Shown piece after piece: positions 59,515 to 64,000 of a stretch of DNA of 64,000 bases. The stretch's first letter is position 1. The number at the start of each line of letters is the position of its first letter. The DNA is taken from contig CP131915.1 in assembly GCA_030704225.1 (NCBI GenBank), positions 3,224,001 through 3,288,000 of the forward strand. The letters run 5' to 3'. The DNA is from Kosakonia sp. H02. Lineage in GTDB: Bacteria; Pseudomonadota; Gammaproteobacteria; Enterobacterales; Enterobacteriaceae. The notes under the pieces were generated by a model that was given only the letters and a program-made list of their open reading frames with translations, was not told where the DNA came from and searched no databases. The translations under genes and the position numbers were made by a program.

Positions 59515-60464
59515 TGTGCGGCCCTGAACTTGAGGCTATCCGCAATACGTTTTGCGGTTTGCGGTGGCAGTTCGCCAACAATAGTGATTTCGGCATTGTC
59601 GCGCACACTGGTGCTGACGGTACGTCGCCCGGTGCGCAGCATCTGGTCGGCGCTGTTCTGATTCGCGCGATTGACGTTAACCGAGAAGCTGAATAACCCA
59701 TCAGAATAGAGGCGCGACTCAACGGGCACATCCATCGTCGGTAACTGGCGACGGCTGCTGGCGACTTCACTGAAGCCCTGCGGCAGCCATGCAGGCGACC
59801 AGTTAAAGTCAACTTTGTCGCCGGCCGGCACGGAGAGCAGCGGCGGCAAATTGGCTTTTGCCAGCGTCTGCATGCTGTTGGTCACCTGGCCGTTAACGGT
59901 AAACGCAATGACGCGGAACTGTTCGAGGGTTTCGCCGTCGCGATCGAGCAAATCGACGCGCATCGGCAGATGGCTCTCTTCATCCATCCAAACGATATAG
60001 CTGTAACGCGTACCGTCACGCGCCACCACGCGGATCACTTCGCACAGCCTGTCGGCAATACGCGTGCGCCCAACGGAGATAAAATCGTAATACGGAGAGA
60101 GACGTTTGAAATCGGTATAGATCAGCGACGGCAGCGAATCGACGATGTAGTTACCGTTGAGCGTAAAGGGTTCAAGACCGGGCTCAAAGTAACTAATTTC
60201 ATTGCCCCGCTGCACCACTTCGCGGCGCGGGCCGTCCATTTGTAACAGCTGCGCAAGGGGTTGGTCGTCCAGACGCACATGACGATAGCGCAACGATTCG
60301 ACACCCTGCTTATTGATGCTGATAAAAGAGAGTTCGTAGTTGAGGGACTGGCTCGCCACATTCATTTGCTGCAACAACGCCCCGGACGAAACATCAGCCG
60401 AGGCGTTGACAGAGTAGAAGAGACCAGCAGCCACAAAAGACATGGCACACCAAAGTTGCTTCAT
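59511..60464 (-). CDS. rseB: Sigma-E regulatory protein RseB
   Basis: Periplasmic protein of 317 residues that binds RseA and lipopolysaccharide and guards RseA against DegS. The signal peptide (WCAMSFVAAGLFYSVNASA) has a cleavage site near residue 23; MucB/RseB N- and C-terminal domains follow. Its ATG overlaps the rseA stop codon by one base. Confidence 0.97.
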   Translation of the reverse strand: MKQLWCAMSFVAAGLFYSVNASADVSSGALLQQMNVASQSLNYELSFISINKQGVESLRYRHVRLDDQPLAQLLQMDGPRREVVQRGNEISYFEPGLEPFTLNGNYIVDSLPSLIYTDFKRLSPYYDFISVGRTRIADRLCEVIRVVARDGTRYSYIVWMDEESHLPMRVDLLDRDGETLEQFRVIAFTVNGQVTNSMQTLAKANLPPLLSVPAGDKVDFNWSPAWLPQGFSEVASSRRQLPTMDVPVESRLYSDGLFSFSVNVNRANQNSADQMLRTGRRTVSTSVRDNAEITIVGELPPQTAKRIADSLKFRAAQ

Positions 60465-61114
60465 TACTGCGATTGCGTTCCTAAAGTTTGATTTCCTGGC
60501 ACCTGTACAGCGGCCTGCTGCGTTTGCGCCTGTTCAAACTGAAGCTGTTCGGAGTGCAGGCGTCGTTGCAGTTCGTAATCCTGTAGCATTGCATTAATGC
60601 GACGACGCTGTTCCTGCACCTGCTGTTGCTGACCGGCGTTCGCCGTCGCATCAGAAGGAACACCCAAACTTACCGGACTGGCTTTACCCATCATCGGCAG
60701 TGTATTGAACACCGGCGCTTCGGGTTGTTGGGTTGATTCAGCCTGGCCATTATAGTGCTGAACGCCAACAATGACAGCAAGCGATACACACGCGGCGACA
60801 CCCATTTGGGTAAGCTGGCTTGCCCATGGACGAACCTTGTGCCAGAACGGCATTTTCTGCCATTGCTGCGGGGCGGGTTGCGCTTCGGGGATCAGCGGTG
60901 TCGTTGGTTGAGCAGCGTCATTCTCAATCGCGGCCATCACTCGGGCTGAGATATCGAAATGGAGGAGATCGGCAGTGTCACCGCGCATAGAGTCGCGAAT
61001 GAGATGATAGCTCTCCCAGGTTCGCTGCATTTCAGGATCCTGAGCCAGCTCAACGAGCAGCTCGTTATCCAGCGTTTCGCCATCCATTAAAGCGGAAAGT
61101 TTTTCTTTCTGCAT
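60464..61114 (-). CDS. rseA: Anti-sigma-E factor RseA
   Basis: Membrane anti-sigma factor of 216 residues. The cytoplasmic N-domain (about 1-66) sequesters RpoE; the transmembrane helix is at about 101-119 (LTQMGVAACVSLAVIVGVQ); the periplasmic part contacts RseB and is cut by DegS. Start chosen at 61114 (MQKEKLSALMDGE), the family start; an extension to 61195 overlaps rpoE. Confidence 0.97.
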   Translation of the reverse strand: MQKEKLSALMDGETLDNELLVELAQDPEMQRTWESYHLIRDSMRGDTADLLHFDISARVMAAIENDAAQPTTPLIPEAQPAPQQWQKMPFWHKVRPWASQLTQMGVAACVSLAVIVGVQHYNGQAESTQQPEAPVFNTLPMMGKASPVSLGVPSDATANAGQQQQVQEQRRRINAMLQDYELQRRLHSEQLQFEQAQTQQAAVQVPGNQTLGTQSQ

Positions 61115-61145
61115 GCCTAATACCTTTTCCAGTATCCCGCTATCG

Positions 61146-61721
61146 TCAACGCCTGATAAGCGGTTGAACTTTATTATCAATAGCTTCCCGCGCACGGAAG
61201 ATACGTGAACGCACAGTACCTACCGGGCAATCCATGATGGCCGCTATCTCTTCGTAACTCAGGCCATCCAGCTCCCGCAACGTAATTGCCATGCGTAAAT
61301 CTTCCGGGAGCGACTCAATGGTGCGGAAAACGATTTGTCGCAGTTCTTCTGACAACATTAAGTTCTCAGGGTTCGAAATTTCTTTCAGTGCACCGCCACT
61401 TTCGAAGTTTTCTGCTTCATTTGCATCCACATCGCTGGATGGCGGCCTGCGCCCTTGGGCAACCAGATAATTTTTCGCTGTATTAACAGCAATACGATAT
61501 AGCCAGGTATAAAAAGCGCTATCCCCCCTGAATGAATCAAGCGCGCGATAGGCCTTTATAAATGATTCTTGTACGACATCAGGCACATCGCCTGAAGGGA
61601 CATAACGGGAAACCAGACTCGCCACTTTATGCTGGTAGCGCACCACCAGTAAGTTAAAGGCCTTCTGATCTCCTTTCTGAACCCTTTCAACAAGAACCTG
61701 ATCCGTTAACTGCTCGCTCAT
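61146..61721 (-). CDS. rpoE: RNA polymerase sigma factor RpoE
   Basis: Extracytoplasmic-function sigma factor of 191 residues that directs the envelope stress response. Region 2 (VSRYVPSGDVPDVVQESFIKAYRAL) and region 4 (MAITLRELDGLSYEEIAAIMDCPVGTVRSRIFRAREAI) are intact. Start at 61721 (MSEQLTDQVLVERV) is the conserved one. Its own sigma-E promoter lies about 80-110 bp upstream. It heads the operon rpoE-rseA-rseB-rseC. Confidence 0.98.
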   Translation of the reverse strand: MSEQLTDQVLVERVQKGDQKAFNLLVVRYQHKVASLVSRYVPSGDVPDVVQESFIKAYRALDSFRGDSAFYTWLYRIAVNTAKNYLVAQGRRPPSSDVDANEAENFESGGALKEISNPENLMLSEELRQIVFRTIESLPEDLRMAITLRELDGLSYEEIAAIMDCPVGTVRSRIFRAREAIDNKVQPLIRR

Positions 61722-61802
61722 CCGAGGTAAAGTCTCCCCAAAACTAATTTCCACGCGTATCCAGAACGCCACTCCAATACTGCACCATGAGCAAGCAGCC
61801 AA

Positions 61803-61830
61803 TTAGAGAGCAGGTCTGTAAGAAAGTTCC
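61803..61830 (-). promoter_or_regulatory. Sigma-E autoregulatory promoter of rpoE
   Basis: On the minus strand the -35 GGAACTT (61824-61830) and the -10 TCTAA (61803-61807) are 16 bp apart, matching the sigma-E consensus. It fits the known autoregulated rpoE promoter. Confidence 0.82.
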
Positions 61831-62139
61831 GTTACGCCTTTGTTTTTGTGTATCGTTCGACAGAAATTCATTATCACTCATTATACGTCTGCAAACGGTA
61901 AACACGCTGTTTCTCAAAGAAAAGACCTTAAGATCGCCAGAGAGTACCGCAATACCGCTTTTTTTTCATCCCTAATACATCTTCGCTAACAAACTGCTTC
62001 TTAATATTTTTTTCCTCCTGCCGCTGCAATTGCCGGGCGTTTCCGTTTAGTGATTAGTACAAGAAAGCAAAAAACAGTGCCCACTTTGCAATCCCGATGC
62101 TATGCTCGGCAAACATTTGTTTAGTAAATTAAACACACC
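61831..62139. other. rpoE-nadB divergent intergenic region
   Basis: About 310 bases beyond the sigma-E promoter, AT-rich and without a supported gene. It should hold further rpoE promoters (GlrR and sigma-54 act on rpoE in E. coli) and the nadB promoter. A possible nadB -10 (TATGCT) lies at 62101-62106. Confidence 0.5.
62118..62135. promoter_or_regulatory. NadR box of nadB
   Basis: TGTTTA-GTAAAT-TAAACA is a perfect match to the NadR consensus TGTTTA-N6-TAAACA. It ends only 4 bp before the nadB ATG, so it covers the place of the ribosome binding site. Confidence 0.88.
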
Positions 62140-63759
62140 ATGAAAACGACTCCTGAACTCTCTTGCGATGTGCTGGTCATTGGTAGCGGTGCGGCGGGCC
62201 TCTCTGTGGCATTACGTTTGGCGGCACAGCATCAGGTCATTGTGTTAAGCAAAGGGCCGATTAGTGAAGGTTCGACATTCTATGCCCAGGGCGGTATTGC
62301 GGCGGTGTTTGATAAAACCGACAGTATCGAATCCCACGTTGAAGACACACTGATTGCCGGGGCCGGTATTGTTGAGCGCCACGCGGCGGAGTTTGTCGCC
62401 AGCAACGCCCGGTCCTGTGTGCAGTGGCTTATCGATCAAGGTGTCTTATTCGATACTGAAATTACCGAGAGCGGTGACGCCAGCTATCATCTCACCCGTG
62501 AAGGCGGGCACAGCCACCGCCGTATTCTTCATGCCGCCGATGCCACGGGTAAAGCCGTGGAAAACACGCTGGTCAGCAAGGCGCTTAACCATCCGAATAT
62601 CCGTGTCCTTGAACGCGCCAACGCGGTGGATCTGATTACCTCCGACAAAATCGGTCTGCCCGGTGCACGCCGTGTAGTGGGTGCTTGGGTGTGGAACTGT
62701 AATAAAGAACAGGTCGAAACGTGCCGTGCAAAAGCCGTGGTGCTGGCTACTGGTGGTGCGTCGAAGGTCTATCAATACACGACGAACCCGGATATCGCAT
62801 CGGGCGATGGCATCGCGATGGCCTGGCGCGCAGGCTGCCGGGTGGCGAATCTGGAATTTAACCAGTTTCATCCCACGGCATTGTTTCATCCGCAGGCGCG
62901 CAATTTCCTGCTGACCGAAGCCCTGCGCGGTGAAGGTGCGTACTTGAAACGCCCCGACGGCACCCGCTTTATGCCGGACTTCGATCCCCGGGGCGAGCTA
63001 GCGCCGCGCGACGTGGTTGCCCGCGCGATCGATCATGAAATGAAGCGCCTCGGCGTCGATTGCATGTATCTGGATATCAGCCATAAGCCGCCAGAGTTTG
63101 TGCGTCATCACTTCCCGACTATTTACGAAAAACTGCTCGGGCTGGGTATCGATCTGACAAAAGAGCCGGTGCCGATTGTGCCTGCGGCGCACTACACCTG
63201 CGGCGGCGTGATGATTGACGATCGCGGGCGTACCGATGTGGATGGCCTGTACGCAGTGGGCGAAGTGAGTTATAGCGGCCTGCACGGCGCGAACCGTATG
63301 GCGTCGAACTCGTTGCTGGAATGTCTGGTGTATGGCTGGTCGGCGGCGGAAGATATTTCCCGCCGTATGCCGCAGGCAGAAAGTGTCGCAGTATTACCGG
63401 CGTGGGATGAGAGCCGCGTCGACGATGCCGATGAGCGGGTTATCTTGCAGCACAACTGGCATGAACTCCGGCTGTTTATGTGGGATTACGTCGGTATTGT
63501 GCGCACAACCAAACGCCTTGAACGTGCTCTGCGCCGCATTACGTTGTTGCAGCAGGAGATTGACGAGTATTACGCGCACTTCCGCGTCTCCAATAACCTG
63601 CTCGAACTGCGTAACCTGGTGCAGGTGGCGGAGCTGATCGTCCGCTGTGCGATGGCGCGTAAAGAGAGCCGCGGCCTGCATTACACACTGGATTACCCGC
63701 AAATGCTGCCAGAATCAGGCCCGACGATCCTCTCACCGCTCACTTACATAAATAAGTAA
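62140..63759 (+). CDS. nadB: L-aspartate oxidase
   Basis: FAD enzyme that oxidises L-aspartate to iminoaspartate, the first step of de novo NAD synthesis. The 539-residue protein has the N-terminal FAD motif VIGSGAAGLSVAL, the substrate loop HRRILHAADATG, and the C-terminal helical domain (HNWHELRLFMWDYVG). A perfect NadR box overlaps the leader. It overlaps the end of the convergent trmN gene by 16 bp. Confidence 0.98.
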   Translation: MKTTPELSCDVLVIGSGAAGLSVALRLAAQHQVIVLSKGPISEGSTFYAQGGIAAVFDKTDSIESHVEDTLIAGAGIVERHAAEFVASNARSCVQWLIDQGVLFDTEITESGDASYHLTREGGHSHRRILHAADATGKAVENTLVSKALNHPNIRVLERANAVDLITSDKIGLPGARRVVGAWVWNCNKEQVETCRAKAVVLATGGASKVYQYTTNPDIASGDGIAMAWRAGCRVANLEFNQFHPTALFHPQARNFLLTEALRGEGAYLKRPDGTRFMPDFDPRGELAPRDVVARAIDHEMKRLGVDCMYLDISHKPPEFVRHHFPTIYEKLLGLGIDLTKEPVPIVPAAHYTCGGVMIDDRGRTDVDGLYAVGEVSYSGLHGANRMASNSLLECLVYGWSAAEDISRRMPQAESVAVLPAWDESRVDDADERVILQHNWHELRLFMWDYVGIVRTTKRLERALRRITLLQQEIDEYYAHFRVSNNLLELRNLVQVAELIVRCAMARKESRGLHYTLDYPQMLPESGPTILSPLTYINK

Positions 63760-64000
63760 AATGCCTGGGTCAGCGCGGTGAAGCTGTCTGAATAGCGCTG
63801 ATCCGGCCCGCGGATCACCAGGCGATCGGCGAAAACTTCCCCCTGCCGCGGCGAAAATGCCAATAACACCCGGTGCGGCAGGCGGCCTTCGGTCTCTGCA
63901 ACATCGGTGCGTAAGCGCAGATGCCAGCCGAGATCCAATGCTTTTGCGGTAAACAGGTCGCCCGCTTCGATCGGCAACACCACACAGAAAAAACCCTCTT
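63744..64000 (-). CDS. trmN: tRNA1(Val) (adenine37-N6)-methyltransferase, C-terminal part
   Basis: The visible frame on the minus strand encodes the last 85 residues, entering from the window edge with EGFFCVVLPIEAGDL and ending QAFYLFM. This is the C-terminus of TrmN (formerly YfiC/TrmN6), a Rossmann methyltransferase that modifies A37 in tRNA-Val. The gene lies convergent to nadB in E. coli, as here. The catalytic NPPY motif is outside the window. Confidence 0.88.
   Translation of the reverse strand, partial: EGFFCVVLPIEAGDLFTAKALDLGWHLRLRTDVAETEGRLPHRVLLAFSPRQGEVFADRLVIRGPDQRYSDSFTALTQAFYLFM

Noticed and set aside
1..64000. CRISPR arrays, tRNA or rRNA genes, prophage or insertion sequences
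   Set aside because: I saw no regularly spaced repeats, cloverleaf genes, integrase or transposase frames. The only dispersed repeats are REP-type elements.

Overview
This is a core chromosomal segment of a member of the Enterobacteriaceae. Protein lengths, catalytic residues and gene order follow the Escherichia coli region that runs from yfgM-hisS-ispG through the isc operon, glyA-hmp-glnB, glrK-purL and acpS-rnc-lepA to rpoE and nadB. The coding sequence is GC-rich. Several accessory genes differ from E. coli K-12, such as alpha-glucoside PTS genes, a nickel/cobalt transporter next to a DUF1007 protein, and rcnRA beside glyA. They suggest the Enterobacter/Kosakonia/Klebsiella side of the family, but that is an inference and I cannot name a species. 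I found no prophage, insertion sequence, CRISPR array, rRNA or tRNA.

Layout. 1-5.7 kb: the start of yfgM, then hisS, ispG, rodZ, rlmN and ndk, all on the minus strand. 5.8-13.1 kb: pbpC-yfhM, a penicillin-binding protein with its alpha-2-macroglobulin partner. 13.4-18.0 kb: an accessory alpha-glucoside module (EIICB, GH4 6-phospho-alpha-glucosidase, RpiR-type regulator) interleaved with the core gene sseA. A 24-bp perfect palindrome and a CRP-like site lie upstream of it. 18.2-27.9 kb: sseB, pepB and the isc operon (iscR-S-U-A-hscB-A-fdx-iscX) behind two tandem IscR boxes, then trmJ and suhB. 27.9-33.4 kb: a NicO-family transporter with a DUF1007 protein, csiE, hcaT, and the divergent rcnR/rcnA pair around RcnR boxes. 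33.5-40.7 kb: glyA, hmp with an NsrR box, glnB, the glrK-qseG-glrR operon, and the small RNA GlmY with a sigma-54-type promoter and three GlrR enhancer boxes. 40.7-41.3 kb: an inserted RelE/ParE-type toxin with a Phd/YefM-type antitoxin. 41.4-48.3 kb: purL with a PurR box, mltF, tadA and pgpC. 48.5-52.4 kb: an MFS transporter, yfhH, an AT-rich acyltransferase apparently inserted beside a decayed copy of the yfhL 5' end, and intact yfhL. 52.4-58.9 kb: acpS, pdxJ, recO, era, rnc, lepB and lepA, with the rnc leader hairpin. 59.0-64 kb: rseC, rseB, rseA and rpoE behind a sigma-E promoter, then divergent nadB under a NadR box, which converges on the end of trmN.

Functionally the window joins Fe-S assembly, envelope stress control (RpoE, GlrKR-GlmY), nickel/cobalt homeostasis, one-carbon and purine synthesis, and translation and RNA maturation. 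The most interesting parts are the accessory insertions: the alpha-glucoside module wrapped around sseA, the toxin-antitoxin pair set against the GlmY enhancers, the acyltransferase insertion at yfhL, and two NicO-type transporters within about 5 kb. I did not see an entirely new multi-gene system.
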